The notes under the pieces were generated by a model. That model had not been told where the DNA came from. It did no database searches and saw only the letters and a program-made list of their open reading frames with translations. Of a stretch of 44,625 nt of DNA, positions 17,673-26,777 are shown piece by piece. The stretch lies in IMG/VR virus record IMGVR_UViG_3300008120_000277, positions 1 to 44,625 of that record; one strand, written 5' to 3'. The position numbers and the translations under genes are program-made. The stretch's first letter is position 1, and every line of letters begins with the position of its first letter. Source of the DNA: a virus.

Positions 17673-19553
17673 ATGGGAACAAGTGCATTTGATCCAGTTA
17701 TATTAGCAGATGTCCGCTCGGTGCGGCACAAGATAGACATTTCTGGTGCCTGTGGTGGCGTTCTAACTGTTGGTGATGTTGTCAGATATGATCCAACAAA
17801 CGACTACTACATCCCTGCAAGGGCAAACAACACGACAAATGCAAACTTTGTTGGAGTTGTCGAGAGCATAAGCGGAACAGAAATAGTTCTTGTCTACTCA
17901 GGTGAAATCAATCTACCAAGCGCATTGTTCTCTGCAATAGGTGCTGGATATACAGCAGCACAAGTATTCTATCTTTCAGACACAAATGCTGGAAAGATGT
18001 CAATCACTCCACCATCAACTCCTGGTAGCGTTATCAAGCCAGTGATGATGGTAAATAGCGATTTGATGGGGACAGACTTTGACGGAATCATCATCAATAC
18101 GGCTGGAGATGTCATCCAAGGTGATTCAAGTGTAGATATCAGCGAGATACAACCAGTTGGATCTGTTTTGGCTTTTGCTGGACAGACAGCAGATATTCCA
18201 GCGGGTTGGGAACTTTGTGATGGTGGACTTCTCTCTATCGCCACATATCCAGATCTATATGCTGCACTTGATGACGGCAAAATCTATGGATTCAGCCAAG
18301 TCGCATCATTTTCTAAACTGGCGGGTGCTGGTCTTGTCAATATTTCAAGTTCGGAACTCATAGGAAAAAAGTTCTCGTATTCTCCGACGATTGGTGGAGC
18401 AGCAACCATTGAAGCAACCTTTCTAAGTGGCACCATATCATCTAGCAGCGGTCTTGGAATAATAACAAATGCAGAGATACTAGTATCACCCACCTATGTG
18501 AGCGGAACTCAGATAGGACAGTACCATGGAATAACTCTTGGTGCTGGTGGATTCATCAGGATAACACTAAACGATGGAACCGTCGAAGAATTTTTGATAA
18601 CATCGGTTGCATCACCAGCAAAATTCAAGAAACCAGATCTGAGATCGCGGTTTATCGTCGGTGAATCTAGAGGAATAACTGGTGCTGAAGACAGTGCATT
18701 TGGCACCTATTTCATAGGAAGAAATGGTGGAGAAGAGTATCACACTCTTCTTTCTAGTGAAATGCCAATCCACACGCACTTGCATGGATTGACTGGATCA
18801 CTTTCTGGAACTGTTGCTGCATCACACAATCTAGCAACAAGCACAGACGGAGCGCACACCCATCTTGGAAGGCCATTCAGTACTGGTAGAAATGGTGACG
18901 ATAATTCAAATGCTAAAGGAATAATCGCAAATCTTGCTCCAGGCACTCCAAATCCTTCAAATACTGTCCCACAGCAAAACATAACCACTGTTTCTGGAGC
19001 GCACAGTCACACAATAACTGGATCTATTAATGTATCTGCCGCAGGTTTGACTCCAATAATATCGGGTCAAATCAACAATGCTGGTGGGGGACTTGAACAC
19101 AACAATGTTCCACAGCATGTCGTGATGTATTGGATCATTAAGACTCGCAAGGATTCTGTGGCGAAACTATATCGACTTGGTCCAAATGGTGGCGGGGCAA
19201 TCATTGCCAAGAACACGGCAAAGAGATGGGCAAGAGCATCATCTGGTGCTGGCTGCACAGTGGATATTTCTTATGGAAGCGGAACATGGACAGTAGCAAG
19301 ACTCGGAACTGGCGACTATCGGTTTACGCATGATATGATCACGGAATTGGGAACAGCCGATCAGGACAAATACATAGTCGAGGCAACTGTTGTAAAGAAT
19401 GGATCTGGTGCTACACAGATGTTCATTGCCAATCCATACACACTAGAAGGGCTTACTTTTGGTGTTAAGGTCTACGATATAATGGGTTCTACATTCAGTG
19501 ATAACTTTCAGTATCTAAATCTTACTATTTACGGCGGCGGAACCGCACTTTGA
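17673..19553 (+). CDS. Short tail fibre with phage collar domain (gp12-like)
   Basis: Residues about 10-135 carry a third copy of the module found twice in the preceding fibre. Residues about 157-490 are a phage tail collar domain: PVGSVLAFAGQTADIPAGW then LCDGG, later FKKPDLRSRFIVG, and a His-rich receptor-binding part with THLHG, AHTHLG, AHSHT and QHVVMYWIIK. Such HxH motifs bind metal in the T4 gp12 trimer. A separate domain of about 130 residues follows (from KLYRLGPNGGG), ending beta-rich. The ribosome site is AGAGGA. This is probably the short fibre that locks the baseplate on the cell, or a side-fibre tip. Confidence 0.83.
   Translation: MGTSAFDPVILADVRSVRHKIDISGACGGVLTVGDVVRYDPTNDYYIPARANNTTNANFVGVVESISGTEIVLVYSGEINLPSALFSAIGAGYTAAQVFYLSDTNAGKMSITPPSTPGSVIKPVMMVNSDLMGTDFDGIIINTAGDVIQGDSSVDISEIQPVGSVLAFAGQTADIPAGWELCDGGLLSIATYPDLYAALDDGKIYGFSQVASFSKLAGAGLVNISSSELIGKKFSYSPTIGGAATIEATFLSGTISSSSGLGIITNAEILVSPTYVSGTQIGQYHGITLGAGGFIRITLNDGTVEEFLITSVASPAKFKKPDLRSRFIVGESRGITGAEDSAFGTYFIGRNGGEEYHTLLSSEMPIHTHLHGLTGSLSGTVAASHNLATSTDGAHTHLGRPFSTGRNGDDNSNAKGIIANLAPGTPNPSNTVPQQNITTVSGAHSHTITGSINVSAAGLTPIISGQINNAGGGLEHNNVPQHVVMYWIIKTRKDSVAKLYRLGPNGGGAIIAKNTAKRWARASSGAGCTVDISYGSGTWTVARLGTGDYRFTHDMITELGTADQDKYIVEATVVKNGSGATQMFIANPYTLEGLTFGVKVYDIMGSTFSDNFQYLNLTIYGGGTAL
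17713..18066 (+). repeat. Fibre module, copy C (protein-level repeat)
   Basis: Third copy, at the N-terminus of the collar-domain fibre: V-G-D-V-V-R-Y, N-F-V-G-V-V-E-S, A-Q-V-F-Y-L-S-D-T-N-A-G-K-M-S-I-T-P-P and V-I-K-P-V-M-M-V. The match to copy A is closest around Y-L-S-D-T. Boundaries are approximate. Confidence 0.6.
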
Positions 19554-19563
19554 GGTCAACTAA

Positions 19564-21210
19564 ATGAGCGAATTTTCAGCACATAGAGTAAATGCCAGTG
19601 GAATCTATGACATAGAAGACACAATTCTGTTCGACCACCCTCAAGGCGAGAGAGTCGCGATGATTGGTGCTGATCCAGAGATTCTTGTATTGCAATATGT
19701 TCAATACTATCGATCATATGGACTAACAGCAGCGGGTTATTCAGGATACTACAGCGGAGTCACACACGAAATTCAGATGTCTTGTGTGCGACCAAACGAC
19801 AGCACTGGATTCACAGTACTAGATGATTCTGCTGGAACTGGTGTTTCAGAAAGAATCTCTGGATATGGTGTGATCATAGAGGACTATGGATTGGTCTTTG
19901 ATACAGATTACAATCCAATCTACTATTACGGTGCTTATCCAAAGAATCCACGAAATAACATATCCCGACAATCATCAATATTAGGTTGTCATAAGTTAAC
20001 TGGTGTTACGAATGGTATATTGACTGTTCAGTCTTCTATCCGAGATGATTGGTTTGCTGTTCCTATCCCACCAGGCAATACCGCATGGGCAAGAATGTAT
20101 GGCAATGCCTACTATGGTGCCCAGTTTGGTGGAACAACCGCTGACTCAAGCGAGGCAACATCAAATGCATGGCTTCTTACTGCATCTCAAAACGGTAGAG
20201 GACACTACATCAGTAGTGTTCCCGTTGGATACTACGGAACTACAGCAAGCAGTGGAATACCCATTGGGGCAACTAGCAACTTCGCTGGACTTACATTTCC
20301 GATAGGAGCATTGAGTGCTTCTGGTCCAAACAATCAGGGACACACTGCTTCGTTTCAGTATACAAATATTTTGGGTGGTCTGAGCGGAAGCAACTATAGT
20401 TGGACTGGTCCCGCTGGCTCCATGATGAATGACTTCATTCGCTTTGGTCCAAACTATCACGAACACAGAGTTAATATTGCTGGTACTGGTGGCATTGGAC
20501 TTTCTGCCAACTGGAAATCGATTAATACAAACATAGTCACTGTAAAGTTGTTGCCGACTGTTTTCCGAAAACAAGGCACAATACTTTCCATTCGCTCTGG
20601 TGGACTCAGGAAAGTACAAAACATTTTCTTTGATGGCATGGCAATGCCCATGTACTACTCATTGCTTGGTGGTTCAAGTAGAATAACAAGTGGCTATAGC
20701 AATAAGACTGCAATACATGCAGTTGGATCCAAGTTAGGAGAGCCTGTAGACAACGAGCCTTCTGATCTTGGAGCGGGACTGTTATACAACATCGGTATAA
20801 AAGATTTCCATGTTGGTGTTTATTGTGATAGAAGCACTGCGGGTAATCTTGGCCGCGTAACCGTCAGCAATTGCTCATATGGAGTGTTGGCTAACAATGG
20901 TTCTGCGGTAAAGACCTACGGAAGCATTTGCACTGGCTCTGTATATGGATTCTGTGCATTCAACTCATCAGCACTTGAAACAAATAGATGTTTCTCAGCA
21001 TTCAGCGGTCAATCGACTATTGAAATACGAATGAAAGATGCTGTCGGTTCGACACTCGATTTTTCTGAAAATTCATTTATTCCTGGTCAAACATATGAAA
21101 CTAGAGACGGAAAAGTCAAAGGTACTGTGTTTGCATGGGATGCTGTAGATAAGTTACTTACTGTTGCCGTGAGAACAGGTGTCCTTGAAGGAAAGAGAAG
21201 AATACTCTGA
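19564..21210 (+). CDS. Tail fibre-like protein with C-terminal beta-solenoid
   Basis: I do not recognise a named family. The 548-aa protein has a beta-rich, Tyr/Gly/Ser-rich N-terminal two thirds. The segment about residues 350-490 looks like a right-handed parallel beta-helix: repeating units such as NCSYGVLANNGSAVKTYGSI and VYGFCAFNSSALETNRCFSA recur with a period near 22 residues, with G-S/S-S-A turns stacking. The end (KGTVFAWDAVDKLLTVAVRT) may be a capping strand set. The ribosome site is GAGGT, the same type as the next gene. It belongs to the fibre cassette and is probably a surface-exposed adhesin or depolymerase-like fibre; no catalytic acid cluster is obvious. Confidence 0.65.
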   Translation: MSEFSAHRVNASGIYDIEDTILFDHPQGERVAMIGADPEILVLQYVQYYRSYGLTAAGYSGYYSGVTHEIQMSCVRPNDSTGFTVLDDSAGTGVSERISGYGVIIEDYGLVFDTDYNPIYYYGAYPKNPRNNISRQSSILGCHKLTGVTNGILTVQSSIRDDWFAVPIPPGNTAWARMYGNAYYGAQFGGTTADSSEATSNAWLLTASQNGRGHYISSVPVGYYGTTASSGIPIGATSNFAGLTFPIGALSASGPNNQGHTASFQYTNILGGLSGSNYSWTGPAGSMMNDFIRFGPNYHEHRVNIAGTGGIGLSANWKSINTNIVTVKLLPTVFRKQGTILSIRSGGLRKVQNIFFDGMAMPMYYSLLGGSSRITSGYSNKTAIHAVGSKLGEPVDNEPSDLGAGLLYNIGIKDFHVGVYCDRSTAGNLGRVTVSNCSYGVLANNGSAVKTYGSICTGSVYGFCAFNSSALETNRCFSAFSGQSTIEIRMKDAVGSTLDFSENSFIPGQTYETRDGKVKGTVFAWDAVDKLLTVAVRTGVLEGKRRIL

Positions 21211-21219
21211 GGTAAACAC

Positions 21220-22239
21220 ATGCCAGGACGAGAAATATTTCAGGGTAGCGGCGGGGGTTCTAGTAGCGGAGGAGGATCAGATGATCCTGGTCAAAGCACT
21301 GGTGATCCAGGTTCAGAAGGAAACTTCGGCGGAAACAACGATGGAGTTGTTTCGTCTGGTGTTGCGCCAACCACATACGACTACGATATAGTTTCAGAAG
21401 CAAGCGGAATAGGCTCGTCTTACATCTGTTCGGATAGTTCATCCATGCAGAATACGGCAAGCGTTGCTGTATATTCAAGACTTTGTGCTTTTACATGCCA
21501 GAAGACATCGAGTTCTGATCTCAATTCATGCGTCTCGTATGTTGGAAACTTTGGATTCTGTTCTTACAGAACATCATCAATGCAACTACAGAGTTGTATA
21601 TCATCCATACACAAATACAACTACACCGCATCTTCATCTTCTAGCATCAACACACAATATTGCTGCTCGGTGTTCCCAGTTGACTATGGAATCTATATTA
21701 CTGGTACCTCAACCTATCAGGGCGTGGAGTTTGAATCCATGACTGTGTTCTGGGCATCTGGAGATCCAGCATTCTCAACAACACCAGTACACTTTGGAAG
21801 TTGGGGCAATTCTAATATGAACAATAGTTCAACTTCATTGTCCTCAAGAACAGCACCAAGTCCATCTGGTTTGTCTGGTGGATTGATTTCCCTAAACTCT
21901 CTTAGATTCATGTGGTCTGAAAAAAGCACATCAATACCATCCACAGCAGCCAATGCAACTACAATTGGAAATGCAAATGTACTGGCAAGTTATAGATATG
22001 TACCACTTCAACACTCGGTTGATTATGGAAATATTGTTAGTGGTGATTCTGTTTCTAATTCAACCAATTTTTCCAACGATTTGCCAGCACTATTTGCTGT
22101 GATTGCATATCGGGACAACTATGTTTCCGTTAAACCTCCCACAATCTTCTCAAGACCAGAAGACAATACAGGTGCATATACAACCGCAGGACTCACGGGC
22201 GGATACAGCCTATCGGCACTATTGGTAAGCGGAGCATAA
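21220..22239 (+). CDS. Gly/Ser-rich protein with cysteine-ladder repeat region (339 aa)
   Basis: Unrecognised. Residues about 8-50 are a low-complexity Gly/Ser/Asp linker. Residues about 66-157 contain four units of 22-24 residues with an S-S-S or T-S-S turn and eight Cys (residues 70, 89, 93, 104, 114, 126, 148, 149), unusually many for a phage structural protein. This fits rungs of a beta-solenoid like the one at the end of the preceding gene. Residues about 157-339 are beta-rich and Ser/Asn-rich, without a recognisable motif. GAGGT ribosome site; it is followed closely by another adhesin-like gene. Probably a surface fibre or decoration protein. Confidence 0.6.
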   Translation: MPGREIFQGSGGGSSSGGGSDDPGQSTGDPGSEGNFGGNNDGVVSSGVAPTTYDYDIVSEASGIGSSYICSDSSSMQNTASVAVYSRLCAFTCQKTSSSDLNSCVSYVGNFGFCSYRTSSMQLQSCISSIHKYNYTASSSSSINTQYCCSVFPVDYGIYITGTSTYQGVEFESMTVFWASGDPAFSTTPVHFGSWGNSNMNNSSTSLSSRTAPSPSGLSGGLISLNSLRFMWSEKSTSIPSTAANATTIGNANVLASYRYVPLQHSVDYGNIVSGDSVSNSTNFSNDLPALFAVIAYRDNYVSVKPPTIFSRPEDNTGAYTTAGLTGGYSLSALLVSGA

Positions 22240-22252
22240 AAAGGAAGAGTAA

Positions 22253-24193
22253 ATGCCATATAGACTAGTAACATTTGATTCGCTAGGTAAAATGATTGCG
22301 GTGAACCCAAAGTCCTTTCAGGACAATGAGGTTCCGACTTTTACTTATGTTGCCAACAACCCAGCCGTTTATTCTTTCATTTCTGAAGATTTGTTGCCAA
22401 AGGGAGAATACCTTGCCAATCTTGAATTGGGTGTGAATGCCTTCAGTGATTTTGAGTTGAATGGCTCATATATCAGGCCGCTCAACAGGGGCAGTGATCA
22501 AAACGCATTGTATGATCCTCGTTCAGAAATAATACTGAAGACTGACAATCCATCTCCATATGTCAGTTTTGCCACCGCAGTTAAGCAAGACATCACCAAG
22601 ACACAGGTGACATACAATCAACTTGACGAAACAACCAAGCCCGTGCATTCGTCAATACAAAAGAAGTTTGGTCCAACATCAGGTAAGTTTACACGAAGTC
22701 TTTCTGGACTTACAGGTGGCAGCATTTATGTGACCAACATCGTCAAGCGTTCCGATCTGATAAACACTGCTCCGCACAACAGGATAGGAAAAGGAAACAC
22801 GGGAACCGCATACTCAAGTTATGGGTTTGAAATGTTCTTCTATCCAACATCCCTATCAAACAATTTTACATTGATGCAGAAAGGGCTTACTGGTGCATCT
22901 GCAAGTTGGAAACTGGGATATGACAGCGGTGCTGGATTCCTACAGTTTGCATGGATGGGAAAAAGCACAACTGGTGGATATAATCTATCACAGAATATCG
23001 TAAATACTGCTGGTATAAGCCTGAACAACTGGAACCATGTTGCAGTTTCCTTGATTAGAGAAGGAACAACTGGTATAACTTATACTATAAAGGGATATTT
23101 CAACTCAACTCAGAGGTTCAGCACGACAGGAACCGCAAGCACAATACCAGAAGACACGGATACTGGCGGAATTTACATCGGAAATAATCATCTAGGTTCA
23201 GACTCATATACGGGATACATCGACTCGTTAAGAGTATTTGACACCGATGTTACTGGTGGACTACTAACTGCATATGGATTCTATGGAAATACTCTAGGTG
23301 TTCCGACTCTTACTGGATTCACCACAAGTTCAGAAATATGTTTTGTGATGAACTTCAATGGTCTTGAAGATGTTGATTCGTTCTATGCAGAGAGTCAGGA
23401 CAGAATGATCGGGGTGGTCACTAGAATATCTGATCTAGTGCTTGGGCCTTCTGGTGCGCCAGTCACAGCAACAGTTGCTGATGTCGGCATTCGCGACATC
23501 TACAGGTATCAATATGGAATAAGCGGTGCTACTGGATATACAGATGACACTGGTTTCTCTATGGGATATGGTCCTCTTGTTTTCCCTTATGCAACAACAC
23601 CAGGATCAACTGTACATGGTTATGATTATGTGTTTGATATTTACTCAGTTACTGATCTCGGTGTTACTCTAGAAACATTCAGATCCAACTACCGCTACAA
23701 TGCCATGTATGAAGCAATGATCGAATCATTCTACTTCATTGAAGGAGCATCTGGAAACAAAGGATCCTCTGGTAATGTGTCCAAGTCATCACTAGGAACC
23801 AATCCATTTGGACGCTTGTTTGGTTCATGCGGTGGAAACTACTATGGAATATCGTTCAATCATAGTGCATTGTTCTTGAATCCTCTCGACACCGAAACTT
23901 TGTCTTTCATTTTGAGGAATGGTGAACTTGCTGGACTTGGTATATGCCGTTCATCATATTCTTTTACTGATGGTCTTAACTTCAATAGAACATTGAATGC
24001 ACAACAGATATACAATCTTAGACTTGATCTGTTGGATTACTTCAACAAACTTGTTCAGAGTAAACTTGATTCTGTTTCTTCTATAAATTCAGCAACAACC
24101 AAGAAGAGTGTTTCTACAGGCAAGGGAGCCAAGGCAACAGGCAGTCCATATGAATCGCGTGGAAATGAGGATGCCATTCTTTCGGAAATATAA
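22253..24193 (+). CDS. Structural/adhesin protein with LamG-like (concanavalin A-like) domain
   Basis: Residues about 185-335 match the LamG/Laminin_G_3 layout: GFEMFFYPTS, FTLMQKG, NNWNHVAVSLIREG, GIYIGNNHLGSDSYTGYIDS then LRVFD. This fold typically binds carbohydrate or surface proteins. The N-terminal 150 residues (LVTFDSLGKMIAVNPKSF...) look like a virion attachment part. The C-terminal region includes a helical stretch (AQQIYNLRLDLLDYFNKLVQ) and a polar Lys/Ser-rich end. The ribosome site is AAGGAAGAG. It closes the fibre cassette before the neck genes, so it may be a whisker or side adhesin. Confidence 0.7.
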   Translation: MPYRLVTFDSLGKMIAVNPKSFQDNEVPTFTYVANNPAVYSFISEDLLPKGEYLANLELGVNAFSDFELNGSYIRPLNRGSDQNALYDPRSEIILKTDNPSPYVSFATAVKQDITKTQVTYNQLDETTKPVHSSIQKKFGPTSGKFTRSLSGLTGGSIYVTNIVKRSDLINTAPHNRIGKGNTGTAYSSYGFEMFFYPTSLSNNFTLMQKGLTGASASWKLGYDSGAGFLQFAWMGKSTTGGYNLSQNIVNTAGISLNNWNHVAVSLIREGTTGITYTIKGYFNSTQRFSTTGTASTIPEDTDTGGIYIGNNHLGSDSYTGYIDSLRVFDTDVTGGLLTAYGFYGNTLGVPTLTGFTTSSEICFVMNFNGLEDVDSFYAESQDRMIGVVTRISDLVLGPSGAPVTATVADVGIRDIYRYQYGISGATGYTDDTGFSMGYGPLVFPYATTPGSTVHGYDYVFDIYSVTDLGVTLETFRSNYRYNAMYEAMIESFYFIEGASGNKGSSGNVSKSSLGTNPFGRLFGSCGGNYYGISFNHSALFLNPLDTETLSFILRNGELAGLGICRSSYSFTDGLNFNRTLNAQQIYNLRLDLLDYFNKLVQSKLDSVSSINSATTKKSVSTGKGAKATGSPYESRGNEDAILSEI

Positions 24194-24202
24194 GTTTAAA
24201 CT

Positions 24203-24487
24203 ATGACTACATTTAGACGATGTGAAAATACAGCAACTATAGACGGTGAAGTTTTCTTGATTCAAGACATACGATCCGTGGTACCAGAGTATGTCCCCGA
24301 CAGTCTGATTCATTATTATGATGGCAGAAGACATTTCAAATCCGATGGACGAAATCAGTGGGCAGTTGAATCACTAGATCAAACCATGAAAAAGATAGTA
24401 TCCAATGTTGTTGGAATTAGAATGGCTAAGGCACAAAGAGAAATAGACGAAAGACACCTTGAGAATCTTCGTAACAAAGGGAGATAG
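24203..24487 (+). CDS. Hypothetical protein (94 aa) upstream of gp13
   Basis: Not recognised. The first half is mixed alpha/beta with TFRRCENTATIDGEVFLIQD and a conserved-looking PDSLIHYYDGRRHF; the C-terminal third is a charged helix (KAQREIDERHLENLRNKGR). No membrane segment or signal peptide. Codon use and spacing are like its neighbours; the gap to gp13 is two bases. No Shine-Dalgarno is evident before the ATG, so translation may depend on the upstream gene. Context suggests a neck-associated or assembly protein. Confidence 0.6.
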   Translation: MTTFRRCENTATIDGEVFLIQDIRSVVPEYVPDSLIHYYDGRRHFKSDGRNQWAVESLDQTMKKIVSNVVGIRMAKAQREIDERHLENLRNKGR

Positions 24488-24489
24488 AC

Positions 24490-25260
24490 ATGGCAGTAAC
24501 CACAAGAGAAGAACTCAAGGACTATGCTCTAAGAAGGCTCGGATTTCCCGTTATTGAGATCAATGTCGATGATGCTCAAGTAGAGGATCGTATAGACGAT
24601 GCATTGCAGTTTTTCTCTGAGTACCATTTTGATGGTGTCGAAGAGGCATATCTCCCATATGTCATAACACAAACAGATATTGATAACAAGTACATCAACA
24701 CCAACAATATCTCGGCTGGTTCATCTGGTGGAAACATCATAAGCATCACTAAAGTATTCATCGTAGATCAAGCCGTACAAAGCGGCATGTTCAGTGTTCA
24801 GTATCAACTGATGTTGAATGACTATTTCAACGGCTTTCTAACGGGTACATCCAATCTATCTTATTACGATACAACCAAGCAATATCTTTCTCTTTTACAG
24901 CAGTTCCTAAGTCCAGAGAAGAGTGTTGGATTCAGCCGTGTTACCAACAAGTTGAAGATCAATACAGATTGGTCAGAGACTTTTGGAGTTGGTGATAAGT
25001 TGATGGTGCAAGCCTATGTGGCATTGAATCCAGAGACTTATCCAGAGATATACAACGACATACTCCTCAAGAAGTATGTCACGGCACTCATCAAGAGACA
25101 ATGGGCTTCCAACCTAAGCAAATTCTCCAACATCGCTCTACCAGGCGGAATGCAGTTTGATTCTCGTAGCATGTACAATGATTCCATGACAGAGTTGACT
25201 CAGATTGAAGACACGGTCCAAAGCAAGTACGAACTTCCAACAGATTTCATGGTGGGATAA
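24490..25260 (+). CDS. gp13: gp13 neck protein
   Basis: gp13 with gp14 forms the neck that closes the filled head and receives the tail. The 256-aa protein begins TTREELKDYALRRLGFPVIE, followed by DDAQVEDRIDDALQFFSEYH, the typical N-terminal helices of the family. Later blocks include the helical SVGFSRVTNKLKINTDW and KKYVTALIKRQWASNLSKF, and a C-terminal FMVG. It is shorter than T4 gp13 (about 309). It has a GGGAGA ribosome site, and its stop abuts the ATG of gp14. Confidence 0.9.
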   Translation: MAVTTREELKDYALRRLGFPVIEINVDDAQVEDRIDDALQFFSEYHFDGVEEAYLPYVITQTDIDNKYINTNNISAGSSGGNIISITKVFIVDQAVQSGMFSVQYQLMLNDYFNGFLTGTSNLSYYDTTKQYLSLLQQFLSPEKSVGFSRVTNKLKINTDWSETFGVGDKLMVQAYVALNPETYPEIYNDILLKKYVTALIKRQWASNLSKFSNIALPGGMQFDSRSMYNDSMTELTQIEDTVQSKYELPTDFMVG

Positions 25261-26115
25261 ATGGCTCGCAACAACTACTTTAAGGTATCATCACGCGAGT
25301 CAGATTTGTTCGAACAACTTGTGGTCGAGCAGATAAAGATCTATGGCTTCGATGTCCATTATATCTTTCGCAAGTTTCAGAATCTAGACAATCTGTTTGG
25401 TGAAGATACCATATCAAAGTTTGATCGTAGTTTTCAGATAGAGATGTTTGTTTCAAACTACGAGTTCTTTGAAACGCAGAATAAGATCATGGATAAATTC
25501 GGAATCAATCTTCAGGATTCCGTGACTCTAATGGTTTCCAAAAAGAGATTTAGCGAAGAAGCCGCCAAGTATGGCACCGATACCAAGCCACAGGAAGGCG
25601 ATCTAATCTACTTTCCTGAGTATGGCGGAATCTATGAAGTTAAGTATGTTGGATCAAGAAATTCATTCTTTGCCTACGAGATTTCCTGCGAACTCTTCCG
25701 CTACTCTGGTGAGCAGATTGATACTGAGATCAAGGAAGTTGATGACATTGAACAGAACATTCTCACAGATGTCAGAGAATTCACAATCAGTGGAGTGTGT
25801 GGTGCCTTCTTTGAGGGTGAGAAGATATATCAAGGAATCTGTCTCGGAAGTTCTTCTTGGTCTGCAACGATATTGAACTTCAACGCTCTCACTAATGCAA
25901 TTCAAGTTCACACGGAAACAGGAACTCCATCTTCTCTTGTATTCATACGCGGAGAAAAATCAAACGCATTTGCTTCATATGATTCTCTTGTTACTACTGA
26001 AAAGAAGTTTGTGAATGCTAACAATGATGATGGGGATGAACTAGAGAAAGAAAGAGCAACTCTAGACATCATTGATTTCACCGATAAGGATCCATTCTCA
26101 GAGGGCAACTACTGA
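25261..26115 (+). CDS. gp14: gp14 neck protein
   Basis: Neck partner of gp13. The 284-aa protein has recognisable blocks: ESDLFEQLVVEQIKIYGFDV near the start, NLFGEDTISKFD, ETQNKIMDKFGINLQDSVTL, and PQEGDLIYFPEYGGIYEVKY followed by FFAYEISCELFRYSGE. The C-terminal part is acidic (DDGDELEKERATLDIID). It starts immediately after the gp13 stop and overlaps gp15 by TGATG, so gp13-gp14-gp15 are translated as a block. Confidence 0.9.
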   Translation: MARNNYFKVSSRESDLFEQLVVEQIKIYGFDVHYIFRKFQNLDNLFGEDTISKFDRSFQIEMFVSNYEFFETQNKIMDKFGINLQDSVTLMVSKKRFSEEAAKYGTDTKPQEGDLIYFPEYGGIYEVKYVGSRNSFFAYEISCELFRYSGEQIDTEIKEVDDIEQNILTDVREFTISGVCGAFFEGEKIYQGICLGSSSWSATILNFNALTNAIQVHTETGTPSSLVFIRGEKSNAFASYDSLVTTEKKFVNANNDDGDELEKERATLDIIDFTDKDPFSEGNY

Positions 26116-26777
26116 TGTTTCGATACTTCTACCATGGTAGTATAAGAAAACTTGTAGTGGCTTTTGGCTCGCTATTCAACGAGATATACATCTCCCGCAA
26201 AGACTCTGCTGGAACTGAACTGAAGAAAATCAAAGTCCCGATATCATATGGACCAAAAGAAAAGTTTGTCCGAAAGATTAAGGAACTTGATGAGGCTGAT
26301 CCAGCCAGAAGCAGTTTTGAAAATATATTGCCACGAATGTCGTTTGAGATATCATCGATGGTATACGACACAAATAGAAAATTGAATAGTCTTAACAAGG
26401 TTTATTCTGCCAGAGACGAAACAGACGGAACAATCTCATATGCTTATAGCGAGGTTCCATACAACATTGAGTTTACTCTCAATATAATGAATCGTAACAT
26501 AGATGATGGATATCAGATCATAGAACAGATACTGCCATACTTCACACCAGACTTCACTATCAGCATGAATTTCACAGAACTAGATAGAAGAGTTGATGTG
26601 CCAGTTATACTGTCATCAGTCAATACAGTTGAGGATTATGAGGGTGATCTAAATGATAGAAGACTCATAACGCATTCTTTGATTTTTCAAACCAAGTCAT
26701 ACATCTTCGGACCAATCAGACAGTCTGGACTCATTAGAGAAATCGACCTTACATTCAGAGAACTAACGGACGAATAA
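26115..26777 (+). CDS. gp15: gp15 tail completion and sheath stabiliser
   Basis: gp15 forms a ring at the top of the tail that stabilises the sheath and joins the head. The start MFRYFYHGSIRKL resembles T4 MFGYFYNSSFRRY (from memory), followed by LFNEIYISRK, KVPISYGPKEKFV, ILPRMSFEI, and GYQIIEQILPYFTPDF, all in the family order. It is 220 aa against 272 in T4; the Pro-rich T4 C-terminus is missing. It overlaps the next gene at TAATG. Confidence 0.9.
   Translation: MFRYFYHGSIRKLVVAFGSLFNEIYISRKDSAGTELKKIKVPISYGPKEKFVRKIKELDEADPARSSFENILPRMSFEISSMVYDTNRKLNSLNKVYSARDETDGTISYAYSEVPYNIEFTLNIMNRNIDDGYQIIEQILPYFTPDFTISMNFTELDRRVDVPVILSSVNTVEDYEGDLNDRRLITHSLIFQTKSYIFGPIRQSGLIREIDLTFRELTDE

Noticed and set aside
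15744-18066. Fibre repeats as evidence of a CRISPR array or DNA-level tandem repeat
   Set aside because: The repetition is at protein level only, with units of over 100 codons and diverged DNA.
20161-20619. 152-codon antisense ORF in the solenoid fibre gene
   Set aside because: No ribosome site, no recognisable domain, and lies fully opposite a well-supported gene.
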